Origin: CAZMFZ01 sp964565665
GTDB taxonomy: Bacteria; Bacteroidota; Bacteroidia; Cytophagales; UBA9547
Length of the DNA stretch: 23,828 bases
NCBI GenBank assembly: GCA_964565665.1
Contig: CAZMFZ010000051.1
Location: 1 to 23,828, forward strand
Reading direction: 5' to 3'
The translations under genes were made by a program, and so were the position numbers. Positions 1 to 6,828 of the stretch are shown one piece after another. Each line of letters starts with the position of its first letter. Positions within the stretch are counted from its first letter, which is position 1. Under the pieces are notes generated by a model, which saw only the letters and a program-made list of their open reading frames with translations, did no database searches and was not told the origin of the DNA.

Positions 1-1
1 T

Positions 2-262
2 CATCTAAATGTGTGGGCTGAAATATTGGAAGGAATAAGATCGGTTGGTATTTTGGATATGCAAATATTCAGATGGGAAACCCGAATGGTGATGGTGGTT
101 GAAGTGCCAGAAGGTTTTGATTTGGAGGGTGCTTTTGAAAAACTTGCTACTTTGCCACGCCAAGCTGAATGGGAAAACCTCATGTGGAAGTTTCAAAAAG
201 AATTGGTAAAAGGCGAGAAATGGGTGAAAATGCATAATATATTTAGTTTAGACAAAAGATAA
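2..262 (+). CDS. L-fucose/L-rhamnose mutarotase family protein (5' partial)
   Basis: This is the C-terminal part of a small RhaM-type (former DUF718) mutarotase, which interconverts the alpha and beta anomers of a 6-deoxyhexose. The frame is already open at base 2, so the gene starts upstream; a GTG at base 11 is probably internal. Visible family features are HLNVWAEILEGI at the very edge, with the His expected to be the catalytic residue of the family, then the GILDMQIFRWETRMVMVVEV strand pair, and the EWENLMWKFQKEL helix with its conserved Trp residues. It ends 3 bp before the fucosidase gene, so the two are surely co-transcribed. The family alone does not separate fucose from rhamnose; the neighbours (fucosidase, fucose dehydrogenase-like SDR, lactonase) point to L-fucose. 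A similar mutarotase sits in the Campylobacter jejuni fucose cluster. Confidence 0.88.
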   Translation, partial: HLNVWAEILEGIRSVGILDMQIFRWETRMVMVVEVPEGFDLEGAFEKLATLPRQAEWENLMWKFQKELVKGEKWVKMHNIFSLDKR

Positions 263-265
263 AAA

Positions 266-1687
266 ATGAAATTATTTAGTAAAATACTAATTGTATCTAT
301 TGCATTAGCGTACAACTTATTGGCACAAAACAATAAAATATACCTGCCCAATGAAGACTCTTTGGCTAAAAAGATAAATCCACAATGGTATAACGATGCC
401 AAATTGGGCATATTTATCCACTGGGGCTTGTATGCAGTTCCTGCTTATGCCCCTCCAGAATTAGACCCTGGCAATGTGAAAGATTGGACAGTTTTCTACA
501 AAAATAATCCATACGCTGAATGGTATTTGAACACTATGAAATTTGAGGGTACGCCAACTCGAAAATACCATGATGCGAAGTATGGGAAAGATTTTAGTTA
601 TTATGATTTCATTCCGATGTTTAATGAAAAAACTAAAAAATGGAACCCCGACACTTGGGCTAGTTTATTTGACGAAATTGGAGCTAAATACGTAGTAATC
701 ACCACCAAACACCATGACGGTTTTTTGCTTTGGGATTCTAAAGTACCATATCCCAACTATCCACCCTCAAAAAATAGTTTGATAGCTGAAAGAAATATTG
801 TTGCAGAATTACAAAAATCTGTGAAAGCCAAAAATATAAAGTTTGGCGTCTATTATTCTGGTGTTCTAGATTGGACATTTTATAAAGTCCCCATTTCAAA
901 TCTTTGGCCTGATCTATTTGTTTCCAAGTCTCAAACTGCTTCGTATGCAGATTATGTAACAGCACATTACAATGAATTAATCGAAAAATACAAACCGGAT
1001 TTGTTGTGGAACGATATTAATTTCCCTGATAAAGGAGATTTTGTAGGCGTAATGGCAAATTATTTTTCGACTGTGCCAGAAGGCATAATCAATGACCGAT
1101 GGAATGCAAAAAATAAGAAAATATATGGATTTACCACCCCTGAATACCAAGTACTGGAAAACAAAGTAGATTACAAATGGGAAACATGTAGAGGTATTGG
1201 CAACTCGTTTGGCTACAATGCATTGGAAACAGATGTGCACTACATATCTGCCGACAAACTCATTGATTTATTTGTAGATATAGTAAGTAAAAATGGTAAT
1301 CTATTGTTGAATATTGGTCCGGATGCCGAGGGTAATATTCCAGCAGCGCAACTTTCGAGATTACATGCACTTGGAAAATGGTTGAAAGTTAATGGCGAAG
1401 GAATTTTCGGAACAAGTACATTTGATAAAGCAGAAGGCAAAAGCGATACCAAAGCAAGAATTAGATTTACGAGAAAGGGCAAAGACGTCTACTGTTTTCT
1501 ACTTGATTCCATTTCTGTGAATAAAATTACGATTAAAGACATTTCGTTCAACGGAAAATCAATCATTACAATTACAGGAAATACTACACCGCTCAAATGG
1601 TCTCAAAAAAACAATGAAGTGACTATCGAAATGCCCAAAAAATGGCAAAATGAGTATGCAACTGGTTTCAAAATAAGTAATTATTAA
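266..1687 (+). CDS. Secreted GH29 alpha-L-fucosidase
   Basis: A retaining alpha-L-fucosidase that should release terminal L-fucose from glycans in the periplasm or outside the cell. The 473-residue protein begins with a signal peptide (about residues 1-20, ending in LLAQ) with no lipobox Cys. The GH29 core follows: KLGIFIHWGLYAVPAYAPP, YVVITTKHHDGFLLWDS, FGVYYSG, and DLLWNDINFPDKGD, in which Asp250 matches the catalytic nucleophile position of the family. GNLLLNIGPDAEGNIP closes the barrel, and a C-terminal beta-rich region follows. The length is normal for a single-domain GH29. It starts 3 bp after the mutarotase and ends 12 bp before the next SDR, so it belongs to the fucose operon and supplies its substrate. 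I see no frameshift or missing motif. Confidence 0.95.
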   Translation: MKLFSKILIVSIALAYNLLAQNNKIYLPNEDSLAKKINPQWYNDAKLGIFIHWGLYAVPAYAPPELDPGNVKDWTVFYKNNPYAEWYLNTMKFEGTPTRKYHDAKYGKDFSYYDFIPMFNEKTKKWNPDTWASLFDEIGAKYVVITTKHHDGFLLWDSKVPYPNYPPSKNSLIAERNIVAELQKSVKAKNIKFGVYYSGVLDWTFYKVPISNLWPDLFVSKSQTASYADYVTAHYNELIEKYKPDLLWNDINFPDKGDFVGVMANYFSTVPEGIINDRWNAKNKKIYGFTTPEYQVLENKVDYKWETCRGIGNSFGYNALETDVHYISADKLIDLFVDIVSKNGNLLLNIGPDAEGNIPAAQLSRLHALGKWLKVNGEGIFGTSTFDKAEGKSDTKARIRFTRKGKDVYCFLLDSISVNKITIKDISFNGKSIITITGNTTPLKWSQKNNEVTIEMPKKWQNEYATGFKISNY

Positions 1688-1699
1688 ACAAATATTTTC

Positions 1700-2461
1700 G
1701 TGAATCTAACTAACAAAACAGCCATTGTAACAGGAGGTGGCTCAGGAATAGGGAAAGCAATATCTGTACTTTTTGCTCAAAATGGCGCAGAGGTTATTAT
1801 CCTCGACATGGATGAAAAAGGCGGAAATGAAACAAAAAATGAAATTGAGAAAACTGGTGGAAGGGTAATGTTCCATAAACTTGATATTTCCAATCATACC
1901 TTAACACTTGCGTACCTTAACACCTTAACGCAGATAGATATTTTGGTAAACAATGCCGGTATAGCACATATTGGTAGTTTGGAAAATTGCTCCGAAGCTG
2001 ATTTTGATAAAATATATCAGGTGAATGTAAAAGGGGTATACAATTGCTTATCTGCCAGTTTGCCCAAAATGAAAGCGCAGAAATCGGGAGTAATTCTAAA
2101 TATGGCATCAGTAGCATCAAGTATTGGTATTCCAGATAGATTTGCTTACAGCATGAGCAAAGGTGCAGTGGTCGGAATGACACTTTCGGTAGCCCGAGAT
2201 TATGTAGAACATGGTATTCGTTGCAATTGCATTTCACCAGGCCGTGTTCATACACCTTTTGTCGATAATTTTATTGCCAAAAATTATGCAGGAGAAGAAG
2301 CTGAAATGTTTGAGAAATTAAGCAAATCACAACCAATCGGCAGAATGGGATTGCCAGAGGAAATAGCCAAATTAGCCTTATTTCTATGTTCTGATGATGC
2401 TGCATTTATCACAGGCGTAGATTATGCTATTGATGGCGGATTTATTAATTTGAAAATGTAA
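1700..2461 (+). CDS. SDR oxidoreductase, probable 2-keto-3-deoxy-L-fuconate dehydrogenase
   Basis: A classical short-chain dehydrogenase of 253 residues with a TGGGSGIG nucleotide-binding loop near residue 10, an acidic D at the end of the second strand (LDMDE, which favours NAD), NNAG, and the catalytic pair Tyr150/Lys154 in YSMSK. The C-terminal part reads CISPGRVHTPFVDNF, then QPIGRMGLPEEIAKLALFLC and TGVDYAIDGGF. I recognise this pattern from SDRs in bacterial oxidative fucose clusters thought to oxidise 2-keto-3-deoxy-L-fuconate to the 2,4-diketo acid. The start is GTG, the only start that keeps the N-terminal strand intact and leaves a 12-bp gap after the fucosidase. Codons for about residues 67-77 are made of an 8-bp tandem repeat (separate entry). 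The exact substrate is inferred from context. Confidence 0.85.
   Translation: MNLTNKTAIVTGGGSGIGKAISVLFAQNGAEVIILDMDEKGGNETKNEIEKTGGRVMFHKLDISNHTLTLAYLNTLTQIDILVNNAGIAHIGSLENCSEADFDKIYQVNVKGVYNCLSASLPKMKAQKSGVILNMASVASSIGIPDRFAYSMSKGAVVGMTLSVARDYVEHGIRCNCISPGRVHTPFVDNFIAKNYAGEEAEMFEKLSKSQPIGRMGLPEEIAKLALFLCSDDAAFITGVDYAIDGGFINLKM
1898..1929 (+). repeat. 8-bp tandem repeat inside the SDR gene
   Basis: Four consecutive 8-mers: ACCTTAAC, ACTTGCGT (diverged), ACCTTAAC, ACCTTAAC. They lie in the codons just before the IDILVNNAG strand and are translated as part of HTLTLAYLNTLT. Three identical units in a row inside an enzyme gene are not explained by protein conservation. Confidence 0.75.
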
Positions 2462-2470
2462 AGTTCACAA

Positions 2471-2487
2471 ACCCGAAGGGGCATTTA
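2471..2487 (+). repeat. Partial copy of the CCCCTTCGGGG palindrome repeat
   Basis: The sequence CCCGAAGGGGCATT lies in the 86-bp gap between the SDR and the amidohydrolase. It carries the reverse complement of the CCCCTTCGGG core found at the start of the UxaA-family gene (5066-5076) and the same GGGGCATT word that follows that copy. Confidence 0.5.
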
Positions 2488-2547
2488 CTAAATGAGGTAG
2501 TTTACCATATAAAAACATGCTTTTTCGCATTTTATTCTTTCGATATT

Positions 2548-3438
2548 TTGAAAATTCTTGATTCACATGTACACTTTTGGAACTATAGTATTGCAAATCC
2601 AGAATTTGATTGGATTGGTGAGGGAATGGAGAAAATAAAAAAGTCATTTCTACCCGATGACTTAATTCAAAATATTGGCAATCAATCAAACCAACTCGTT
2701 GAAACTTTCAACTTTGAACTTTCAGCTTTGAACTATTCTTGTGTTGCCGTTCAGGCTGCCGAAGCATGGCAAGAAACTGAGTTTCTATTAAAATTGGCAG
2801 AGAAAAATAAATTTATTAAAGGGGTAGTGGGTTGGTGTAATGTTCAAAATTTTGATTCATTATTCACTACGCCTCATTCAACATTACTTAAAGGATTTCG
2901 GCATGTTGTTCAAGCCAAACCGCAAGGATATATGTATTCAGATTCTTTTCGATATTTTATTTCAAAGCTCAAAAACCGTAATTTTACTTATGATGTATTG
3001 ATAAAACCGCATCAGATAGCAGAGGCATTGGAATTGGTTTCGGATTTTCCGAATCAAAAATTTGTGATCGATCATTTGGCAAAGCCAGATATACGAAATC
3101 AAGATTTTGACCCATGGAAATCACAAATACAAGAGTTCAAACACTTGCCAAATGTGTATTGCAAAATATCAGGAATGGTTACAGAGGCTTATTGGCAAAG
3201 TTGGCAATCTTCTGACTTTAGATATGCGTTGGATGCAGTGTTTGAAACCTTTGGCACCAGTAAGTTAATGTATGGGTCTGACTGGCCAGTTTGCCTCTTA
3301 GCTGCTGATTATCAACAAGTTGTAAATATTGTTGCTAAATATATTTCAGAATTATCATTATCAGAACAAGAAAACATATTTTACAAAAACGCAGCAGAAT
3401 TTTACAACATTTCAACAAAAATTTCCCCTCGGGGTTAG
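2548..3438 (+). CDS. Amidohydrolase family protein, probable L-fuconolactonase
   Basis: A 296-residue metal-dependent TIM-barrel hydrolase of the amidohydrolase_2 (COG3618) type, expected to open L-fucono-lactone to L-fuconate after fucose oxidation. It has the N-terminal HVHFW metal motif (His7, His9), FIKGVVGWCNV, FVIDHLAKPDI with its metal His, and YGSDWPVC with the barrel-end Asp. The start chosen is TTG at 2548, because the HxH motif lies only six residues in and no ATG or GTG is available upstream in frame. Two parts look repeat-derived: residues about 52-62 are coded by a heptamer tandem repeat, and the last residues (KISPRG) by a CCCCTCGGGG palindrome. The downstream SDR starts 5 bp after the stop. 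Assignment to fucose rather than another sugar lactone rests on the neighbours. Confidence 0.87.
   Translation: MKILDSHVHFWNYSIANPEFDWIGEGMEKIKKSFLPDDLIQNIGNQSNQLVETFNFELSALNYSCVAVQAAEAWQETEFLLKLAEKNKFIKGVVGWCNVQNFDSLFTTPHSTLLKGFRHVVQAKPQGYMYSDSFRYFISKLKNRNFTYDVLIKPHQIAEALELVSDFPNQKFVIDHLAKPDIRNQDFDPWKSQIQEFKHLPNVYCKISGMVTEAYWQSWQSSDFRYALDAVFETFGTSKLMYGSDWPVCLLAADYQQVVNIVAKYISELSLSEQENIFYKNAAEFYNISTKISPRG
2703..2733 (+). repeat. 7-bp tandem repeat inside the amidohydrolase gene
   Basis: Heptamers AACTTTC, AACTTTG, AACTTTC, AGCTTTG followed by AAC run without interruption. They code for residues about 52-62 (within VETFNFELSALNY), just before the conserved VAVQAAE strand. Seven is not a multiple of three, so the pattern is a DNA-level repeat and not a peptide repeat. 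Confidence 0.75.
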
Positions 3439-3440
3439 GG
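3417..3440 (+). repeat. CCCC-TC-GGGG palindrome repeat at the 3' end of the amidohydrolase gene
   Basis: The core CCCCTCGGGGTTAGGG (3425-3440) supplies the last codons and the TAG stop of the amidohydrolase gene. It matches the copy at 5058-5083, with one base missing in the loop, and extends upstream with the same A-rich/TT flank. Confidence 0.7.
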
Positions 3441-3443
3441 TCT

Positions 3444-4223
3444 ATGGATTTAGGATTTAAAAATAAGGTATTCATTATCACAGGTGGCGGGGCAGGTATT
3501 GGCGAAGCCATCACCTTAGGAGCTGCCAATGAAGGAGCGAAAGTTGCCATTATCGGTCGAACTCCTATCGCTAACTCTGCATTAGAATCAAAATTAAATC
3601 AAATTGAAGCAGATTATTTATTCATCAAAACCGAACTTTCCAATGCAGAAGATTGCAAAAACGCAATCGATAAAACCATTTCTACATACGGTTCGGTAGA
3701 TGTTTTGGTAAATAACGCTGGTGTAAACGATGGCGTAAGCTTAGAAAGCGGAAGCCCAGAAGCGTTTATTAAATCTATGCACAAAAACCTATTTCATTAC
3801 TATTATATGGCACATTATGCCTTGCCCTCTTTAAAAAAATCGAAAGGAAATATAGTAAATCTTGGTTCGAAAACTGCCGATACTGGCCAGGGAGGCACAT
3901 CGGGCTATGCTGCTAGCAAAGGTGCACAAAATGCCTTAACCAGAGAATGGGCTGTAGAAATGTTGGCATTTGGCATTCGGGTCAATAGTGTGATTCCTGC
4001 CGAAGTGTACACGCCTTTGTATGATCGATGGATAAAAACATTTGACAATCCTGAGGAAAAACTCAATGACATTATAAGCAAAATTCCATTTGAAAAACGC
4101 TTTACCACAGCGGAAGAAATAGCAAATATGGTTTTGTTTGTGGCTTCAGAAAAGTCAGCCCACACCACGGGGCAAATTTTGTATGTAGATGGCGGATACA
4201 CGCATTTAGATAGAGCTTTATGA
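3444..4223 (+). CDS. SDR oxidoreductase, probable L-fucose dehydrogenase
   Basis: A 259-residue classical SDR that would carry out the first oxidative step, L-fucose to L-fuconolactone with NAD(P). Motifs are TGGGAGIG near residue 12, VNNAGVN, a catalytic Ser in NLGSKTAD, and Tyr155/Lys159 in YAASK. The C-terminal half (VNSVIPAEVYTPLYDRW, RFTTAEEIANMVLFVAS, GQILYVDGGY, and the final HLDRAL) is the pattern I associate with bacterial L-fucose dehydrogenases such as the FucX type of Campylobacter. It begins with ATG 5 bp after the amidohydrolase stop. After its stop the operon is interrupted by about 820 bp carrying toxin-antitoxin debris before the dehydratase. The substrate is inferred from the motif pattern and the cluster. 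Confidence 0.87.
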   Translation: MDLGFKNKVFIITGGGAGIGEAITLGAANEGAKVAIIGRTPIANSALESKLNQIEADYLFIKTELSNAEDCKNAIDKTISTYGSVDVLVNNAGVNDGVSLESGSPEAFIKSMHKNLFHYYYMAHYALPSLKKSKGNIVNLGSKTADTGQGGTSGYAASKGAQNALTREWAVEMLAFGIRVNSVIPAEVYTPLYDRWIKTFDNPEEKLNDIISKIPFEKRFTTAEEIANMVLFVASEKSAHTTGQILYVDGGYTHLDRAL

Positions 4224-4230
4224 AATGCAA

Positions 4231-4250
4231 AATTTTAAATGTTGAATTTT
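4231..4250 (+). repeat. AT-rich repeat after the fucose dehydrogenase gene
   Basis: The word ATGTTGAATTTT (4239-4250) is the exact reverse complement of AAAATTCAACAT inside the UxaA-family coding sequence (5623-5634). It lies just after the SDR stop codon. Confidence 0.45.
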
Positions 4251-4304
4251 GAAAGAAGTTCATGTGTATAGAAATGATTATTTTTGTTTATAAAATTTAG
4301 AATC

Positions 4305-4421
4305 ATGAGGGTCAATGTTGATTTAGACGATGAAATGCTCGCAAAAGATTACTTTTTATTATCTATGGAAAGGAATCCAGACGCAAAATTTAAAAATTCT
4401 GTTAAATCAAAAAAGAATTAG
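4305..4421 (+). pseudogene. Small antitoxin-like fragment (38 codons)
   Basis: A short open frame starting MRVNVDLDDEMLAKDYFLL. The first dozen residues look like the N-terminal strand of VapB/ribbon-helix-helix antitoxins (MRxxxDLDDExLA). The rest, ending VKSKKN, lacks the expected helix region. It lies directly before a second, clearer antitoxin remnant that begins in the same style (MRTIIEIDE). It could be a truncated duplicate antitoxin or an unrelated peptide; I cannot tell which. Confidence 0.4.
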
Positions 4422-4423
4422 AA

Positions 4424-4644
4424 ATGAGAACAATTATTGAAATTGATGAAAAAAAATGGCTATACATATGGCTTTAGGTAAATTTAAAACGAAGAAGGAA
4501 GCTATTAATGGTGCTATTTAATTAAAAATTAATACGATGAATCGAAAAAAAATGGTTGAAATGTTTGGAAAATTTGAATGGGAGGGCGATTTAGAAGAAT
4601 GGCGTAAATCTAGATTCCCTGAATGGGATGGATCAGGAATATGA
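4424..4644 (+). pseudogene. Decayed VapB-type antitoxin
   Basis: Reading across two lesions gives a typical VapB of the DUF2191 type: MRTIIEIDE, then MALGKFKTKKEAINGAI, then MVEMFGKFEWEGDLEEW and RKSRFPEW. The first lesion is a run of eight A (4449-4456) where nine would keep frame; as it stands the frame ends at TAG 4475-4477. The second is an in-frame TAA at 4519-4521, where the family usually has Glu (GAA to TAA would explain it). A 35-codon frame from ATG 4537 could still make only the C-terminal toxin-binding part. The stop overlaps the toxin start as ATGA (4641-4644), the usual vapBC coupling. In a working pair this protein would neutralise the VapC RNase and repress its own promoter. 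Confidence 0.82.
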
Positions 4645-5044
4645 TTTTCGATACCAGTATTCGGATAGACTTTATCGTTGGTAATGTTAATCCTAAATCA
4701 ATGTTACTAAAAGACTATTTTGATAATGGTTCTACAATAAATATTTGTCCATGTATAGTTCAGGAAGTTTTACAAGGTTCAAAATCAGTGAATCATTTTT
4801 TGTTTTTAAGAGATTTGATGAAGGGATTGACACTTTTGGAGCAAATTGAATATGAAATGTCTATTAATGCGGCACAAATGTATTTTCAATTACGTAAAAA
4901 GGCATCATCATTCGCAAGCCTAACGACTGCCTCATTGCCGCCTATGGCTTAGAATTTAATATTCCGTTGGTACACAACGACAAAGATTTTGATGCCATAG
5001 CAACCATATTTCCCTTAAAAATTTTTCATCCAAAAAACCTATAA
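4641..5044 (+). pseudogene. Frameshifted VapC-type PIN-domain toxin
   Basis: VapC toxins are PIN-domain ribonucleases. From ATG 4641 the frame reads MIFDTSIRIDFIVGN (first PIN acidic residue), then PCIVQEVLQGSK (second) and AAQMYFQLRKK. At 4896-4902 one base is missing from AAAAAGG: restoring it gives RKKGIIIRKPNDCLIAAYG (third acidic residue) and VHNDKDFDAIA (fourth), ending at TAA 5042-5044. Without it the frame runs to TAG at 4950-4952 and loses half the active site. So all four PIN acidic positions are still encoded, but not in one frame. It ends 2 bp before the dehydratase gene. An earlier in-frame ATG at 4629 is less likely than the ATGA overlap start. Confidence 0.87.
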
Positions 5045-5046
5045 CC

Positions 5047-6714
5047 ATGCATTTAACAAAAAATTCCCCTTCGGGGTTAGGGGCATTAAAAGTACATCCA
5101 TCAGATGATATGATTGTGGCATTGCAAGATTTGTCAAAGGATGATATAATTCAATTTGAGGGAGAAGTGTACCGCTTGCAAGATGCCATTCCCGCTAAGC
5201 ACAAGTTTACAACCAAGGATTTTGCTATTGGAGAACCACTCAAAATGTATGGAGTAATCGTAGGAAAGGCTACGCAACCAATCAAAAAAGGTGGACTGAT
5301 TCATACTGAAAATATTAAACATGCTTCAGAAGATTATTCCATCGAAAAGAAAAAACCTTATAGTTGGACAGCACCAGATGTGGCGAAATTCAAAGATAGA
5401 ACTTTTCAAGGATTTCTTCGAAAAGATGGAAGTGTTGGTACTGCCAATTATTGGTTGTTTATTCCAACGGTGTTTTGTGAGAATCGCAATCTTGAAATCA
5501 TCAAAGAAGCTTTTTATCAAGAATTGGGCTATGCTCAACCTGATAAATATAAAAAATTTACCAAAGAGTTGGTATATGCTTTTATAGAAAATCAACAATT
5601 GGATGCATTAAATTTCCAATCTAAAATTCAACATCCAACATCTAAAATTTTCAAGAACCTTGACGGCATTAAATTTTTAACTCACCAAGGTGGTTGCGGA
5701 GGCACACGACAAGATTCTGCCATATTAAGCAAACTCTTAGCTGCTTATGCAGATCATCCAAATGTGTGCGGCATTACCATCATGAACCTAGGTTGCGAAC
5801 ATTTACAAGCTGATTCTCTTAAAAAAGATATCATGGATAGAAATTCAAACTTCGATAAACCTATCCTCACATTTAGCCAGCAAAAAGGTGGTACAGAAGA
5901 GGCAATCGTTTCTGAAGCGATCAAGCAAACATTTATTCAACTCATAGAAGCCAATAAAATAGAACGGAAGCCAGCTTCAATTATGCATTTGAATTTGGGT
6001 GTAAAATGTGGCGGTTCCGATGGGTTTTCAGGAATATCAGCCAATCCAGCCTTGGGCTATGCAGCCGATTTGCTTGTAGCTTGTGGAGGTACAGTACTTT
6101 TGGCAGAATTCCCTGAACTTAATGGAGTGGAGCAGGAATTAATAGATAGAAGTGTGAACAATGAAGTGGCAAATAAATTCATCAAGCTAATGCGAGCTTA
6201 CGCTGCTCAGGCAGAAGCATCAGGTAGTGGTTTTCACATGAATCCATCACCGGGCAACATCAAAGACGGATTGATTACCGATGCCATCAAATCGTGCGGT
6301 GCTGCACGAAAAGCAGGTTTTTCACTAGTTACTGATGTGCTAGATTATACTGAAAAATCTACCAAGGCAGGCTTAAATTTAGTTTGCACCCCTGGCAACG
6401 ATGTAGAAGCTACTACAGGAAAAACAGCTTCAGGAGCCAATGTGATATGTTTTACAACAGGCTTGGGTACTCCAACGGGAAATCCTATTTGCCCTGTGGT
6501 TAAAATTGCGACCAACGATGCCCTAGCAAACCGCATGCCTGATATTATTGACATTAACACAGGATGCATCATTACGGGAGAAAAATCTATTCCAGAAATG
6601 GGTGAAGAAATAGTAGAGTTTGTGCTCAAAGTAGCTTCAGGAGAAATAATACCCAAAGCTGTTCAACTTGGCCAAGATGATTTTATTCCTTGGAAAAGGG
6701 GAGTGAGTCTTTAA
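5047..6714 (+). CDS. UxaA-family altronate dehydratase-like protein, probable L-fuconate dehydratase
   Basis: A 555-residue lyase of the UxaA/GarD family. In this context it probably dehydrates L-fuconate to 2-keto-3-deoxy-L-fuconate. Residues about 15-95 form the SAF domain (from LKVHPSDDMIVALQDL). The catalytic part begins FQGFLRKDGSVGTANYW, followed by PTVFCENRN, THQGGCGGTRQD, IMNLGCEHLQ, LGVKCGGSDGFSG, NPSPGNIKDG, CTPGNDVEATTGKTASGA and DINTGCIITGEK. N-terminal residues 4-12 are coded by a CCCCTTCGGGG repeat, and residues about 190-201 by another repeat. The ancestral protein may have started nearer LKVHPSDD. The C. jejuni fucose cluster also carries UxaA-type genes, while Xanthomonas uses an enolase-superfamily dehydratase. 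Altronate or galactarate activity remains possible. Confidence 0.88.
   Translation: MHLTKNSPSGLGALKVHPSDDMIVALQDLSKDDIIQFEGEVYRLQDAIPAKHKFTTKDFAIGEPLKMYGVIVGKATQPIKKGGLIHTENIKHASEDYSIEKKKPYSWTAPDVAKFKDRTFQGFLRKDGSVGTANYWLFIPTVFCENRNLEIIKEAFYQELGYAQPDKYKKFTKELVYAFIENQQLDALNFQSKIQHPTSKIFKNLDGIKFLTHQGGCGGTRQDSAILSKLLAAYADHPNVCGITIMNLGCEHLQADSLKKDIMDRNSNFDKPILTFSQQKGGTEEAIVSEAIKQTFIQLIEANKIERKPASIMHLNLGVKCGGSDGFSGISANPALGYAADLLVACGGTVLLAEFPELNGVEQELIDRSVNNEVANKFIKLMRAYAAQAEASGSGFHMNPSPGNIKDGLITDAIKSCGAARKAGFSLVTDVLDYTEKSTKAGLNLVCTPGNDVEATTGKTASGANVICFTTGLGTPTGNPICPVVKIATNDALANRMPDIIDINTGCIITGEKSIPEMGEEIVEFVLKVASGEIIPKAVQLGQDDFIPWKRGVSL
5058..5083 (+). repeat. CCCCTTCGGGG palindrome repeat in the first codons of the dehydratase gene
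   Basis: The core CCCCTTCGGGG (5066-5076) followed by TTAGGGG (5077-5083) is a near-identical copy of 3417-3440. Here it lies inside the coding sequence and is translated as NSPSGLG, directly before the conserved SAF domain. The following word TTAGGGGCATT recurs right after the stop codon of the same gene (6716-6726). Confidence 0.75.
5613..5650 (+). repeat. ATCTAAAATT direct repeat inside the dehydratase gene
   Basis: The 10-mer ATCTAAAATT occurs at 5619-5628 and 5640-5649, exactly 21 bp (7 codons) apart, with CAACATCCAACAT between them. It is translated as SKIQHPTSKIF. This segment separates an alpha-helical stretch from the conserved LDGIKFLTH strand and looks like repeat DNA accommodated in a loop. 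Confidence 0.6.
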
Positions 6715-6828
6715 CTTAGGGGCATTTCAAATTAGTCTCGATTTTTTTGTAACAACTCACCCAAGTTAGTAGTAGAATAATTGTGTTGATCTATTGCGTG
6801 ATTATCTTTAAAAATTAATTCACATCCA

